From Actinosynnema sp042752395 (GTDB lineage Bacteria > Actinomycetota > Actinomycetes > Mycobacteriales > Pseudonocardiaceae): a stretch of DNA of 64,000 nt. Shown piece by piece: positions 53,862 to 62,938 of the stretch. The translations under genes and the position numbers were made by a program. The notes under the pieces are model-generated. The model did no database searches, had not been told where the DNA came from, and was given only the letters and a program-made list of their open reading frames with translations. Each line of letters begins with the position of its first letter. The stretch's first letter is position 1. The stretch spans positions 1 to 64,000 of the forward strand of contig NZ_JBHYXZ010000011.1 of the NCBI RefSeq assembly GCF_042752395.1, written 5' to 3'.

Positions 53862-54175
53862 CGGGGTCCTCCTGACACTCTGACGGCGGCTCGACGCGGT
53901 CGCGTCGCGTGAAACCGCAGTCTACCGGCGGGCCCGGCGCTGTCCGCGCGGTTGGGCCGTGATCACGGCCACCGGGTCCGACTTCGTCGGTTCGGGTGGC
54001 CGCGATCGGCCGAACGCGGGATCGCACGCCCGCCGGTTACCGCACCGGTTCCCGGCAACTTCTCACGCACCGGCCCGAGCGGACAGCCGGCCGACGCGCG
54101 ACCCGGCGACCGCACCGACTCCACCCGACCCGACACCGCCCGCCCGGGCTTCGCGCGCACCAGGCCGGGCAGAGC

Positions 54176-54345
54176 TGAGGGCTGGGCAGGACCGGGCGGG
54201 CGGGGCGGGGCCGGGCAGGACCGGGCCGGGCAGGGCGCGGCAGGGCCGGGCAGAGCCGGGCAGGGCCGGGCCAGGCCAGGCCAGGCCGGGCCAGGCCAGG
54301 CCAGGCCAGGCCGAGCCAGGCCAGGCGGGGCGCGGCAGTGGCAGG
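54176..54345. repeat. GC-rich minisatellite of GGCCA/GGGCA-type units
   Basis: The gap between pdtaR (start 53861) and the next gene (stop 54501), 639 bp in all, holds runs of pentameric units: GGGCA/GGGCC at 54180-54260 and GGCCA at about 54262-54330. Outside the repeat I see only GC-rich non-coding sequence. Long open frames across it are composition artefacts. Confidence 0.75.
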
Positions 54346-54500
54346 CGGGCACGGCACGATCGGGCCGGGCGGCCGGCGGGCGGTGTCGGTTCCGCCCTGC
54401 CCGGCTCGCCGGCCAACCGGGCGGGGTGGTCGGGTGGGTTCGGGGCCGCCGCCCGCCGCACCGAACGAAGCGGCCGTCGCCGGACCCGCTCCCCCGCCGG

Positions 54501-55463
54501 TTACCGCACCGCGTGCGGCGGCTCCCACCACCCCGTCACGCCCTCGGGCCACTCGGCCGCCGCCAGCGCCGATTCGTGCTCGGGGTTCGGCGCTTCGACC
54601 TCGCGCAGGTACAGGTCGTACCAGCCGGTGGAGAGGCCGAGGCCGCCGCCCGCGCTGGGCACCTCCACCGAGCCGGGCAGGCCGAACACGGGGTGCAGCA
54701 ACCGGTCCGCGATCTTCGGCACGCCGAGGCTCGTGGGCCACTCGACCCACCACCGGTCGCCCTGCACCAGCGCCCGCACCCACGGCGCGGCGCTGAACAG
54801 GTGGTAGCGGCGCAGCACCGCGCTGCCCACGCCGGTCGGGTAAGGCGTCTCGTCCAGGTGGTCCTGCTCCACCCGGGTCAGCGGGCCGTCGATGAACGCG
54901 CTGCTCATCCGGCGGCCCTTGAGCAGGTTGTGCACGTACCGCATGCCCTCGGCCCACGCGCGCTCGTCCACGCCCGCCAGGTGCACGGCCGCGTCGAGCC
55001 CGATCAGCCGCAGCTCCACCGACCGCGGGTGGTGGGTGACGCGCAGGCCGGCCACCCCCGCGACCCACGACTCGTCGTGGCGCGGCAGCAGCTCGTACAG
55101 CAGCGGCCCGAGGGCGTGCTCGGTGAGGTGCACGCGGGGGTGCGCGAACGGCTCGACGGTGCGGAACGCGTGCGCCGGCCGCAGCATGCTCGCGGGCGGG
55201 CGCAGTTGCAGGTGCCCGGCGGCGTCCAGGCCCGCCTTGAGCAGCACGCACTCCAGCGCGCGCTGGTCGTCGTGCTCGGCGTCGGGCAGGAACAGGCCGC
55301 GCACGTCGGCCTTGCCGTGCAGCGCGTCGACCACGCGTTCGCGCCGGTCGTCGGGCAGGCCGTGCAGCACGGCCTTCACCGCGGGCACGGCCTGGGTGAG
55401 GTTCTCGCCGGTGTAGCTCCGGCGGAGGTCGACCAGTTGCTCGGTCAACGACGATCGCGCCAT
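54501..55463 (-). CDS. Unrecognised 320-aa protein
   Basis: A soluble protein starting MARSSLTEQLVDLRRSYTGE. Its coding frame is well supported by codon bias and by a stop exactly after a plausible C-terminus. Segments such as VKAVLHGLPDDRRERVVDAL (helical) and WVAGVAGLRVTHHPRSVELRLIG (strands), and Trp-rich RWWVEWPTSLGVPKIADRLL, do not match a family I know. No signal peptide or TM. It is divergent from the TPP-enzyme gene with 222 bp between starts. Confidence 0.75.
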   Translation of the reverse strand: MARSSLTEQLVDLRRSYTGENLTQAVPAVKAVLHGLPDDRRERVVDALHGKADVRGLFLPDAEHDDQRALECVLLKAGLDAAGHLQLRPPASMLRPAHAFRTVEPFAHPRVHLTEHALGPLLYELLPRHDESWVAGVAGLRVTHHPRSVELRLIGLDAAVHLAGVDERAWAEGMRYVHNLLKGRRMSSAFIDGPLTRVEQDHLDETPYPTGVGSAVLRRYHLFSAAPWVRALVQGDRWWVEWPTSLGVPKIADRLLHPVFGLPGSVEVPSAGGGLGLSTGWYDLYLREVEAPNPEHESALAAAEWPEGVTGWWEPPHAVR

Positions 55464-55685
55464 GGCAGTCCTCGCTCCCGCCGCCCGGCCCGGCGCAACA
55501 AGGACGCGTCACGCGTCGTTCAACGGTCTTCGGTGTACCTCGCGAGCAGGGGTGCCCTCACCCCGCGGCGGATCACGCCACCCGGTTGCCGGGGAGTGGC
55601 TCCAGCCTCACGTCTGCTCGCACACGCCGTCACCGACGATAGCGCACCGTTGCCCCGGGGGCCGCGCGTCCCTAGCGTCTGGCGC

Positions 55686-57278
55686 ATGGTGAGCGGGGCG
55701 GAGCGGTTGCTGGGTGTGCTGGCCGCGCACGGCGTCGAGGTCGTGTTCGGGCTGCCCGGTGTGCACAACCTGCCCGTGTGGGAGGCGCTGCGCACTTCCG
55801 GCATCCGCCTGGTCGGGGTGCGGCACGAGCAGACGGCGGTGTACGCGGCGGACGGCTACGCCCGCGCCACCGGCCGGCTGGGCGTGGCCCTGGTGACCAC
55901 CGGTCCGGGCGCGGCGAACTGCCTGGGCGCGACCGGCGAGGCGTACGCGTCCGGCTCGCCGGTGCTGATCGTCGCCACCGACATCCCGTCGTCGCTGCGC
56001 CGCCCCGGCGAGTACCGCGGCACGCTGCACGAGACGCGTGACCAGCGCGCGATGTTCCTGCCGGTGGTCAAGGGCGGGTGGACGCTGCGCGAGGCGGAGT
56101 CGGTCGGCACCTACGCCGACAGCGCCGCGCTGCTGGCCACGACCGCGCCGCAGGGCCCGGTGTACCTGGGCGTGCCGACCGACTTCCTCACCGCGGACGC
56201 CGGGGTGTGGAGCCGCATCCCGACGCGGGCCCCGTCCGCGCCGGACGTGGGTCCCGGGGTGGAGCTGGTCGCGGGCGCGGAGCGGCCGTTGATCTGGGCG
56301 GGCGGCGGCGCGGCGCGGTCGGGGGCGGGCGCGGCGCTGGGCGAGCTGGCGTCGCGCATCGGCGCGCCCATCGTGACCACGTACGGCGCGCGCGGGCTGG
56401 TCGATCACCCGCACGTGGTGCACGGACCGGTGCACCTGCCCGAGGTCGGCGCGCTGTGGGACGAGGCGGACCTGGTCATCGGGGTGGGCAGCGACTTCGA
56501 CGGGATGATGACCCAGAACTGGCTGCAACCCGCGCCGCCGCGGTTGTTGAACGTCAACGTCGAGGCGATCCGCAACTACCGGCCGGACGTGACGCTGCGC
56601 GGCGACGCCCGGGTGGTGGTGTCGGCGCTGGCCGCCGCCGTGCCCGCGCGCCCGGAGAACGGCGTGGCCGACCGGGTGGCGGAGCTGAACGACCTGGTGC
56701 GCAAGGCGGTGGAGGCGGACGAGCCGCGCGCGGTCCCGTTGCTGGAGGCGCTGGAGGGCCGGCGGGTGGTGGCCGACATGTGCGTGGCCGGGTACTGGGT
56801 CGGCGGGTTCGGCCGGGTCACCCGGCCGCGCGGGCTCGCCTACCCGGTCGGGTGGGGCACGCTCGGGTTCGGGTTCCCGGCGGCGCTGGGCGCGGCGCTG
56901 ACCGGCCGGGTGGTGGCGGTGTGCGGCGACGGCGGGTTCCTGTTCGCGTGCGGCGACCTGGCCACGGCCGCGCAGGAGCGGCTGCCGGTCACCGTGGTGC
57001 TGGTGGACGACGGCGGGTACGGGATGCTGCGGCACGACCAGGTGCGGGCCGGCCACGAGCCCTTCGGGGTGGACCTGCGGTCGCCGGACTTCGTGGCGCT
57101 GGCGGGGAGCTTCGGCGTGGAGGCGTCTGCCGTGGACGGTTTCGGCGCGGCGTTCCGGGAGCGGCTGGACGAGTACGCGACGCGGCCGGGGCCCAACGTG
57201 CTGGTGGTGCGGGCGGCCGCGCTGAAACCGCCGGTCACCACGTCACCGCGGTGGTACCGCCGGACCGGCCTGACCTAA
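55686..57278 (+). CDS. Acetolactate synthase-like TPP-dependent enzyme
   Basis: The 530-aa product has the three domains of TPP decarboxylase-type enzymes: PYR domain with catalytic Glu in VGVRHEQTAVYAADGYARATG, a central domain (PLIWAGGGAARSGAGAAL), and a PP domain with GDGGFLFACGDLATAAQERL and VVLVDDGGYGML. The usual Asn/Asn after GDG is Asp-Asp here. Substrate is uncertain; true acetolactate synthases are longer and have a small subunit, which is absent. The ATG follows TAGCGT (55673-55678) by 7 nt. Confidence 0.88.
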   Translation: MVSGAERLLGVLAAHGVEVVFGLPGVHNLPVWEALRTSGIRLVGVRHEQTAVYAADGYARATGRLGVALVTTGPGAANCLGATGEAYASGSPVLIVATDIPSSLRRPGEYRGTLHETRDQRAMFLPVVKGGWTLREAESVGTYADSAALLATTAPQGPVYLGVPTDFLTADAGVWSRIPTRAPSAPDVGPGVELVAGAERPLIWAGGGAARSGAGAALGELASRIGAPIVTTYGARGLVDHPHVVHGPVHLPEVGALWDEADLVIGVGSDFDGMMTQNWLQPAPPRLLNVNVEAIRNYRPDVTLRGDARVVVSALAAAVPARPENGVADRVAELNDLVRKAVEADEPRAVPLLEALEGRRVVADMCVAGYWVGGFGRVTRPRGLAYPVGWGTLGFGFPAALGAALTGRVVAVCGDGGFLFACGDLATAAQERLPVTVVLVDDGGYGMLRHDQVRAGHEPFGVDLRSPDFVALAGSFGVEASAVDGFGAAFRERLDEYATRPGPNVLVVRAAALKPPVTTSPRWYRRTGLT

Positions 57279-57288
57279 GGTGTCGAAC

Positions 57289-57798
57289 ATGAGTTCGAAC
57301 GAGCGGGTGTGGCCCGAGGTGGCCGCCCACGACGAGCTGCGGCTGCTGACCGAGTTCCTGACCTTCCTGCGCCTGACCGCGGTGTCCAAGGTGGAGGGCC
57401 TGAGCCGGGAGCACGCCTCGGCCGCGCCGATCCCGACGTCGCCGGTGGTGAGCGCGCTCGGCGTGCTGCGGCACCTGACGGCGGTGGAGCGGTGGTGGCT
57501 GTCGATCGAGACGGGCGGTGCGGACCTGCCGTCGCTGTGGGGCGAGGACGCGGACGCGTCGTGGCGGCTGCGGGAGGGCGACACGGTCGAGTCGGTGATC
57601 GCCGAGTACCGGGCGGAGTGGGAGCACTCGGCGCGGGCGCTCGACGGGCTCGGGCCGGACGACCGCACGCGCGGCGACCGCGACGGCCGGGGCCGGACGG
57701 TGCGCTGGGTGCTCGCGCACCTGGTCCAGGAGACCGGCCGGCACGTCGGCCACCTGGACTTCCTGCGCGAGCTGGCGGACGGGCAGAAGGGCGAGTAG
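57289..57798 (+). CDS. DinB-like (DUF664) four-helix metalloprotein
   Basis: The 169-aa product is a DinB/DUF664 fold protein, unrelated to the polymerase: ELRLLTEFLTFLRLTAVSKVEGLS, LGVLRHLTAVERWWLSIET, and AHLVQETGRHVGHLDFLREL with the His ligands of the metal site (H in RHLTAVE, H in GRHVGHLD). The family includes thiol-dependent transferases (bacillithiol or mycothiol). It follows the TPP enzyme by 10 bp; TAAGGT (57276-57281) lies 7 nt before ATG 57289. Confidence 0.9.
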   Translation: MSSNERVWPEVAAHDELRLLTEFLTFLRLTAVSKVEGLSREHASAAPIPTSPVVSALGVLRHLTAVERWWLSIETGGADLPSLWGEDADASWRLREGDTVESVIAEYRAEWEHSARALDGLGPDDRTRGDRDGRGRTVRWVLAHLVQETGRHVGHLDFLRELADGQKGE

Positions 57799-57860
57799 CG
57801 CCACTGCCGGCCGGCACGGCACGCCTGGCGGTAGGCCGAGACCGGGGTCGGCATCGGCGG

Positions 57861-58008
57861 GCGGAGGGTTCGGCGGGCAAGGGTTCGGCGGGCAGGGGTT
57901 CGGCGGGCGAGGGTTCGCCAGGCAGGGGTTCGGCGGGCGGAGGGTTCGGCGGGCAGGGGTTCGGCGGGCAAGGGCAGGGTTCGGCGGGCAGGGCGGGACA
58001 GGGCGGGC
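57861..58008. repeat. 15-bp tandem repeat (minisatellite)
   Basis: About eight copies of GGGTTCGGCGGGCAG-type 15-mers lie between the DUF664 gene and the secreted protease. The unit length keeps any frame open, giving shadow ORFs on both strands. No CRISPR-like spacers. The remaining part of the 298-bp gap has no visible gene. Confidence 0.85.
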
Positions 58009-58096
58009 CGCGAGACCGCCGCGCGCCCGCCCTCCCGTGACGCGAGCGGGTGAACGGGCGTGCGGCCCCCGGGTTCGGCTGATTGGATCAACGCCC

Positions 58097-58942
58097 ATGC
58101 GCCATCCGGTAGCGGTGCTCGCCGCGCTCCTGCTGTCCCTGTCCGCCGTGCCCGCGACCGCCGTCCCCGCGACCGCCGCGCCGGTCGCGCCCGCGCGGGC
58201 CGACGTCGACTTCACCGGGACCGTGTCCCTGAAGGGCTGCTCCGGCGCGGTCGTCCGGCCGCCCGAGCACGAACCGTCGGACCCGGCGCTGGTCATGACG
58301 AACGGGCACTGCGTGCGGTTCCTGGGAGCCCGCGAGGTCGTCCGGGACGAGCCGTCGGAGCGGGAGTTCACCCTGCTCAACGCCTCCGGCGACGGCTCGC
58401 TCGGCACGCTGCGCGCCTCCTCCCTGGTCTACGCCACCATGTTCGGCACCGACGTCGCGCTCTACCGGACCACCTCCACCTACGCCGACCTGGAGCGGCT
58501 GGGCTCGCGGGCGTTGGAGCTGTCGGCCGAGCACCCCGGCGACGGCATCGACATCACCGTGGTCTCGGGCTACTGGCGGCGCACCTACTCCTGCGAGGTG
58601 GACGGCTACGTGCACGAGCTGCGCGAGGGCCGGTACACGTGGCGGGGCTCGCTGCGCTACACCGAGGCGTGCCGCACCAGGGGCGGCACGTCCGGCTCCC
58701 CGGTGGTGGACGTGGCCACGGGCAAGGTGGTCGGCGTGAACAACACCGGCAACGAGGACGGCGAGCGGTGCACGGACAACAACCCGTGCGAGGTGGACGC
58801 GAACGGTGAGGTGACCGTGCGCCAGGGCATCGGGTACGGGCAGCAGACCCACCAGATCGTGCCGTGCCTGACCGGGGGCGGCCGGGTCGACCTGACCGCC
58901 CCCGGCTGCGGGCTGGCGCGACCGGAGGAGGGGTCGCGCTAG
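58097..58942 (+). CDS. Secreted trypsin-like serine protease
   Basis: The 281-aa product has a signal peptide (MRHPVAVLAALLLSLSAVPA) and a chymotrypsin fold: His in LVMTNGHCVRF, Asp in FGTDVALYRT, Ser in TRGGTSGSPVVDV. Extra Cys at CSGAV and in the C-terminal CTDNNPCEV suggest three disulfides. It has no evident propeptide of alpha-lytic type. It overlaps the convergent PI-PLC-like gene by 4 bp. Confidence 0.92.
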   Translation: MRHPVAVLAALLLSLSAVPATAVPATAAPVAPARADVDFTGTVSLKGCSGAVVRPPEHEPSDPALVMTNGHCVRFLGAREVVRDEPSEREFTLLNASGDGSLGTLRASSLVYATMFGTDVALYRTTSTYADLERLGSRALELSAEHPGDGIDITVVSGYWRRTYSCEVDGYVHELREGRYTWRGSLRYTEACRTRGGTSGSPVVDVATGKVVGVNNTGNEDGERCTDNNPCEVDANGEVTVRQGIGYGQQTHQIVPCLTGGGRVDLTAPGCGLARPEEGSR

Positions 58943-60225
58943 AACCGCTCGCCGGACAGCGCCCGGACCGCCGCCATCGGGTCGCCCAGGTGGTAGTGGT
59001 CCACGGCCAGGTAGGTGGGGGTCTTGCGGGCGGCGGGCTCGCAGAACCGGCGGGCCCGGTCGGCGAGCTTGCCGTTGTCCGTGGTCGCGGTGCCGGTGAA
59101 CGGCACGTCGCGGAAGTGGTTCATCACGAACAGCGGCCGGAAGCCGGGCTCGGTGCGGGTGAGCGGCGTGCTCCAGCGGCTGTGACAGGACCAGTCCGAG
59201 CCGCCCAGGCCGGGTCCCATCGACCAGTGGTTCTCCACCGTCCACTCCGGCTGGTACATCACGCCGAAGCTGTCGCGCGGCACCGCGTCACCCGACCGGG
59301 CGTGGTCGGTGAAGATCATGAGACGGGTGCCGGCGGCGCGCAGGGTGTTCAGCGTCGGCCAGCCGCCGGTCCGCACGCCCGCGAGGTCGGGGCGGAACAG
59401 GAGGTCCCGCAGGCCGGTGACGCGGTCCAGCTCGGCGCGCAGCACCTCGGCGGCGACGTAGTCCTCCAGGAACACCGTGACGAACTCGTTCGGGTTGCGG
59501 CGCAGGAAGTCCACGATCCGCTGCAGGTCCACCCACAGCGCCACCGGGCGGCTGACCAACGTGCAGCTGTTGTGGCACAGGATCGCGCCGTCCGGGGTCT
59601 GGTGGACGTCCAGCTGGAACCCGCGCACGCCGTCCGCGAGCTGCCGCTCGATGCCGCGCGCCTGGTTCGGCGCGAGGTTGACGAACGGCGGGGCGAAGCC
59701 GCCGTCCACGCCGTTGGCGTAGGCGTTGTGCGCGGTGAGGAACGTGACCTGGTCCAGCCGCCGCTCGCCCTCCGGCGGCACGGGCACCCGCCGAGGGGAC
59801 ACCGGGGTGAGGTACCAGAGGTCCGCACCGGCGCCGACCCGCACCTGGTCCGTGCCGACGGCGACCAGGTGGCGGTCCGCGCCGGGGACCTTGAGGCGGT
59901 ACCGGTCGGAGTCGCCGTCGGGCAGCACGTCCCACTGCGCGTCGGCGCTGTCGCACGGCGTCATCACGGCCAGGTCGCCCCGGCGGCCCAGGCACTGCGC
60001 GCCCTCGCGCAGCGTGCGGCCGACGAGGGTCCACTGCTGGTGGTCCTCGTCGCCCTTCGGCCGGCGTTGGAGCACGGACGTGCCCGACACGCCGGCGTTC
60101 AGGCCCGTGGTGGCGCTCTGCACGTAGTAGACGCCGTCGGCGGTCCCGGCGTGCGCGGTGACCGGCGCGGCGAGGGCCGCGGCCGCGAGGAGGGTGGCGA
60201 TCAGGACTGGTCGGGTGGCGCGCAT
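58939..60225 (-). CDS. Secreted PI-PLC-domain phosphodiesterase with lectin-like N-terminus
   Basis: The 428-aa product has a signal peptide (ATRPVLIATLLAAAALAAPV), a ricin-B/RICIN-like stretch (residues 28-140: GVYYVQSATTGLNAGVSG, QQWTLVG), and a PI-PLC X domain with FLTAHNAYANGVDG (first His), FQLDVHQTPDGAILCHNSC (Asp and second His) and VTVFLEDYV. It would cleave phosphodiesters of lipids or polyols outside the cell. ATG 60225 follows a GC-rich leader; it is convergent with the protease and divergent from the CoA-binding gene. Confidence 0.9.
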   Translation of the reverse strand: MRATRPVLIATLLAAAALAAPVTAHAGTADGVYYVQSATTGLNAGVSGTSVLQRRPKGDEDHQQWTLVGRTLREGAQCLGRRGDLAVMTPCDSADAQWDVLPDGDSDRYRLKVPGADRHLVAVGTDQVRVGAGADLWYLTPVSPRRVPVPPEGERRLDQVTFLTAHNAYANGVDGGFAPPFVNLAPNQARGIERQLADGVRGFQLDVHQTPDGAILCHNSCTLVSRPVALWVDLQRIVDFLRRNPNEFVTVFLEDYVAAEVLRAELDRVTGLRDLLFRPDLAGVRTGGWPTLNTLRAAGTRLMIFTDHARSGDAVPRDSFGVMYQPEWTVENHWSMGPGLGGSDWSCHSRWSTPLTRTEPGFRPLFVMNHFRDVPFTGTATTDNGKLADRARRFCEPAARKTPTYLAVDHYHLGDPMAAVRALSGERF

Positions 60226-60313
60226 CAAGACGTCCTCTCGAAGGCTCCGCGGCGGCGGCACCCCGAGAGTAAACGCGAAAACGGTTCACGTCAGCCCGTC
60301 CTACGCTGGTGCC

Positions 60314-60733
60314 ATGACCGAACCGTGGGGTGACCCCGAGAAGATCCGCCGCATCCTGGCGGAGGGCGAGACCTGGGCCGTCGTGGGGCTGGCCGAGAAC
60401 CCGAGCCGGGCCGCGTACGGCGTGGCCCGGTTCCTCCAGCAGCGCGGCAAGCGCATCGTGCCCGTGCACCCGGACGCGCCGACCGTGCACGGCGAGCAGG
60501 GCTACGCGTCGCTGGCCGACATCCCGTTCCCGGTCGACGTGGTGGACGTGTTCCGCCGGTCCGAGGCGGCGGGCGAGTTCGCCGACGAGGCGGTGCGGAT
60601 CGGGGCGAAGGCGGTGTGGTTCCAGCTCGGCGTGCTCGACGAGGAGGCGTTCGGCCGGGCCACCGAGGCCGGGCTGGACATGGTCATGGACCGCTGCCCC
60701 GCGATCGAGTGGGCCGAGCACGGGCCGCGCTGA
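60314..60733 (+). CDS. CoA-binding domain protein
   Basis: The 139-aa product is a single CoA-binding Rossmann domain: TWAVVGLAENPSRAAYGVARFLQQRGKRIVPVHPDA, LADIPFPVDVVDVFRRSEA, AKAVWFQLGVLDEEAF and MDRCPAIEW. The domain resembles that of succinyl-CoA synthetases; single-domain proteins have no settled function. TACGCT (60302-60307) lies 6 nt before the ATG. Confidence 0.92.
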   Translation: MTEPWGDPEKIRRILAEGETWAVVGLAENPSRAAYGVARFLQQRGKRIVPVHPDAPTVHGEQGYASLADIPFPVDVVDVFRRSEAAGEFADEAVRIGAKAVWFQLGVLDEEAFGRATEAGLDMVMDRCPAIEWAEHGPR

Positions 60734-61930
60734 TCACCGGCGGACCGCCGGGAACCCGTGCCCGCGGGCGGCGACCACGACGACCACGACCGGCACGAGG
60801 AGCGCCAGCGCGCTCCACGGCAACGCGCCCGCGCCGAACCGGTCGAGCAGGACGCCGCCCGCGACGCCGCCGCCCGCCATGGCCGCGTTCCACACCGTGA
60901 CCAGCAGGGCCTGCGCGGGGTCGGCGGCCTCGCCGCCGGCGTCGCCGACCGCTGTGGTGAGCAGCGTCGGCACCCCGCCGAAGCCCAGGCCCCACAACGC
61001 GGCCGCGACGTGCACGAGCAGTGGCGACGCCGGTTCGGCGGCCAGCACGGTGACCGCGACCGCGACCAGCACCGCCGCCGTGATCATGAGCACGCGCAGG
61101 CGGCGGTCGATGTGCGCGCCCACCACCCAGATGCCCGCCACCGACGCGACGCCGAACACCAGCAGCACCGCGTCCACCCGGTCGGCCAGGCCGAGGCGGG
61201 CCAGGTACGCGGCGACGTAGGTGTAGAGGACCGTGTGCGCGAGCACGAACACCAGCGCCACGACCAGCACCGGCACGACGCCGGGCCGGGCGAGCGTCCG
61301 ACCCACCGGGATCCGGCCGCCGCGCGGCTGACCGGGCAGGTCCGGCACGACCGCCGCCACCCAGCCGAGCAGCACCGCGGCGATCGCCGTCACGGCCCAG
61401 AACGCGGCGCGCCAGCCGAGCGCGCCCCCGAGGAACGTGCCGGCCGGCACGCCGAGCGACAACGCGACCGGGATGCCGGTCATGACGAGCGCGGTCGCCT
61501 TGCCGCGCAGGTGGTCGGGCGCGATCCGGCGGGCGTAGCCGGCCAGCAGCGCCCACACCACGCCCGCCGCCACGCCGGCGACGAACCGGGCGGCCAGCGT
61601 GAGCGCGAAGTCCGCGGACGCGGCGGTGACGGTGTTGGCCAGTGCGAACCCCGCCACCCCCACCAGCAGCAAGCGCTTGCGCGGCCAGCCGGAGGTGATC
61701 GTGGACAGCGGGATCGCCGCCGCCACCGTGCCGATCGCGTAGACGGTGACGAGCTGGCCGGTCGCGGCCTCGCTCACGCCCAGGCCGGCGCTCATGCCGC
61801 GCAGCACGCCGGCGGGCAGGGCCTCGGTCAGGACGGTGGTGAACGCGGCCGTGGCCAGCGCGAGCAGTGGCCGCAGGGGCAGCTTCGCCGCGCCCGGCGC
61901 GGCGGTCGTCGGTGTCGTGGTGGTGCGCAT
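60734..61930 (-). CDS. MFS efflux transporter (arabinose-efflux/AraJ type)
   Basis: The 398-aa product has twelve TM segments in two bundles; motif A-like GWPRKRLLLVGVAGF, GRTL loop and a central cytoplasmic loop (PDLPGQPRGGRIPVGRTL). N-terminal linker MRTTTTPTTAAPGAAKLPLR precedes the first helix. It probably exports drugs or sugars. The gene is preceded by a MerR-type promoter. The stop abuts the CoA-binding gene. Confidence 0.92.
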   Translation of the reverse strand: MRTTTTPTTAAPGAAKLPLRPLLALATAAFTTVLTEALPAGVLRGMSAGLGVSEAATGQLVTVYAIGTVAAAIPLSTITSGWPRKRLLLVGVAGFALANTVTAASADFALTLAARFVAGVAAGVVWALLAGYARRIAPDHLRGKATALVMTGIPVALSLGVPAGTFLGGALGWRAAFWAVTAIAAVLLGWVAAVVPDLPGQPRGGRIPVGRTLARPGVVPVLVVALVFVLAHTVLYTYVAAYLARLGLADRVDAVLLVFGVASVAGIWVVGAHIDRRLRVLMITAAVLVAVAVTVLAAEPASPLLVHVAAALWGLGFGGVPTLLTTAVGDAGGEAADPAQALLVTVWNAAMAGGGVAGGVLLDRFGAGALPWSALALLVPVVVVVVAARGHGFPAVRR

Positions 61931-61935
61931 GCCGC

Positions 61936-61967
61936 ATGGTGGAACCTGACACCGGTGTCAGTTTCAA
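61936..61967 (-). promoter_or_regulatory. MerR-type promoter with perfect 16-bp dyad
   Basis: Minus strand: TTGAAA (61967-61962), a 20-bp spacer, then CACCAT (61941-61936). The spacer contains the perfect palindrome CTGACACCGGTGTCAG (61946-61961). Long spacers with a central dyad are the hallmark of MerR-activated promoters. No merR gene is in the window. The expected transcription start is at the ATG of the MFS gene. Confidence 0.75.
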
Positions 61968-62019
61968 CCCCTGGCGTTCCCGTAGCGGTCGCGTGGAGCC
62001 GATCAGTAACCTGCGGGCC

Positions 62020-62820
62020 ATGCCGGTCGTCGCGCTCAACGGGATCAACCTCAGCTACCAGGTGGAGGGCGAGGGGGACCTCGTCGTGCTCGTGATGGGC
62101 ACCGGCAGCCCCGGCCGGGTGTGGCACGCGCACCAGGTGCCCGCGCTGCGCGCGGCGGGGTTCCGGGTGGCGACGCCGGACAACCGCGGCATCCCGCCGA
62201 CGGACGAGTGCGCGTCCGGGATGGTCATCGGGGACCTGGTGGGCGACGTCGCGGCGTTGATCGAGTCGCTGGGCGGTCGGGCGCACGTGGTCGGCACGTC
62301 CATGGGCGCGCGGGTGGCGCAGGAGCTGGCGCTGGCCCGGCCGGACCTGGTGTCGAAGGCCGTCATGCTCGGCACGGCGGGCCGCAACGACCCGGTGCAG
62401 AACGCGCTGTCCCGGGGCGAGCGCGAGCTGCACGACCAGGGGATCACGCTGCCGGCGCGGTACTACGCGGCGGTGAACGCGGTGCTGAACCTGTCCCCCG
62501 CGACGCTGCGCGACCCGGTGGTGGCGCGCGACTGGCTGGACGTCTTCGAGTTCACCGGCTCGACGGTGGGCAAGGGCGTGCGGGCCCAGATGGAGATGAA
62601 CGAGTTCGACAACAGGCTCGACGCCTACCGCGCCATCAGCGTGCCGTGCCTGGTGGTGGGGTTCGCCGACGACCGCGTGCTGCCCCCGCACCTGGCCCGC
62701 GAGGTGGCCGAGGCCATCCCGGGCGCGCGGTACGAGGAGGTGGCCGACGCGGGCCACTACGGCTTCCTCGAACAGCCCGCCGCGGTCAACCGCCTGCTGG
62801 TGGACTTCCTCCGGGGCTGA
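62020..62820 (+). CDS. Alpha/beta hydrolase
   Basis: The 266-aa product has the classic fold: LVVLVMGTGSPGRVWHAHQ (oxyanion strand), RVATPDNRGIPPTDEC, nucleophile Ser in AHVVGTSMGARVAQELAL, Asp in VVGFADDRVLPPH and His in VADAGHYGFLEQP. It resembles small-molecule esterases or epoxide-hydrolase-like enzymes. Substrate unknown. TAACCT (62007-62012) lies 7 nt before ATG 62020. It is divergent from the MFS gene. Confidence 0.9.
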   Translation: MPVVALNGINLSYQVEGEGDLVVLVMGTGSPGRVWHAHQVPALRAAGFRVATPDNRGIPPTDECASGMVIGDLVGDVAALIESLGGRAHVVGTSMGARVAQELALARPDLVSKAVMLGTAGRNDPVQNALSRGERELHDQGITLPARYYAAVNAVLNLSPATLRDPVVARDWLDVFEFTGSTVGKGVRAQMEMNEFDNRLDAYRAISVPCLVVGFADDRVLPPHLAREVAEAIPGARYEEVADAGHYGFLEQPAAVNRLLVDFLRG

Positions 62821-62938
62821 ACCGCCGCACGCCCCGGCCGAGCCGGGACCACCCAGCGTGACCGCCCGACCACGGGAACTCGCCTACCCCCGCGCCGCGA
62901 ACGCCGTTACCGTCGTTCGCGACCTGGTGGGAGGGCAG

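Noticed and set aside
54037..55512. Long ORFs crossing the 54.2-kb repeat
   Set aside because: Repeat units leave several frames open at once; the real gene is 54501-55463 on the minus strand.
57861..58008. CRISPR array
   Set aside because: The units are 15 bp and contiguous with no unique spacers, and there are no cas genes.
55686..62820. Secondary-metabolite biosynthetic cluster
   Set aside because: A TPP enzyme, hydrolase and exporter occur, but no synthase, carrier protein or precursor gene is present.
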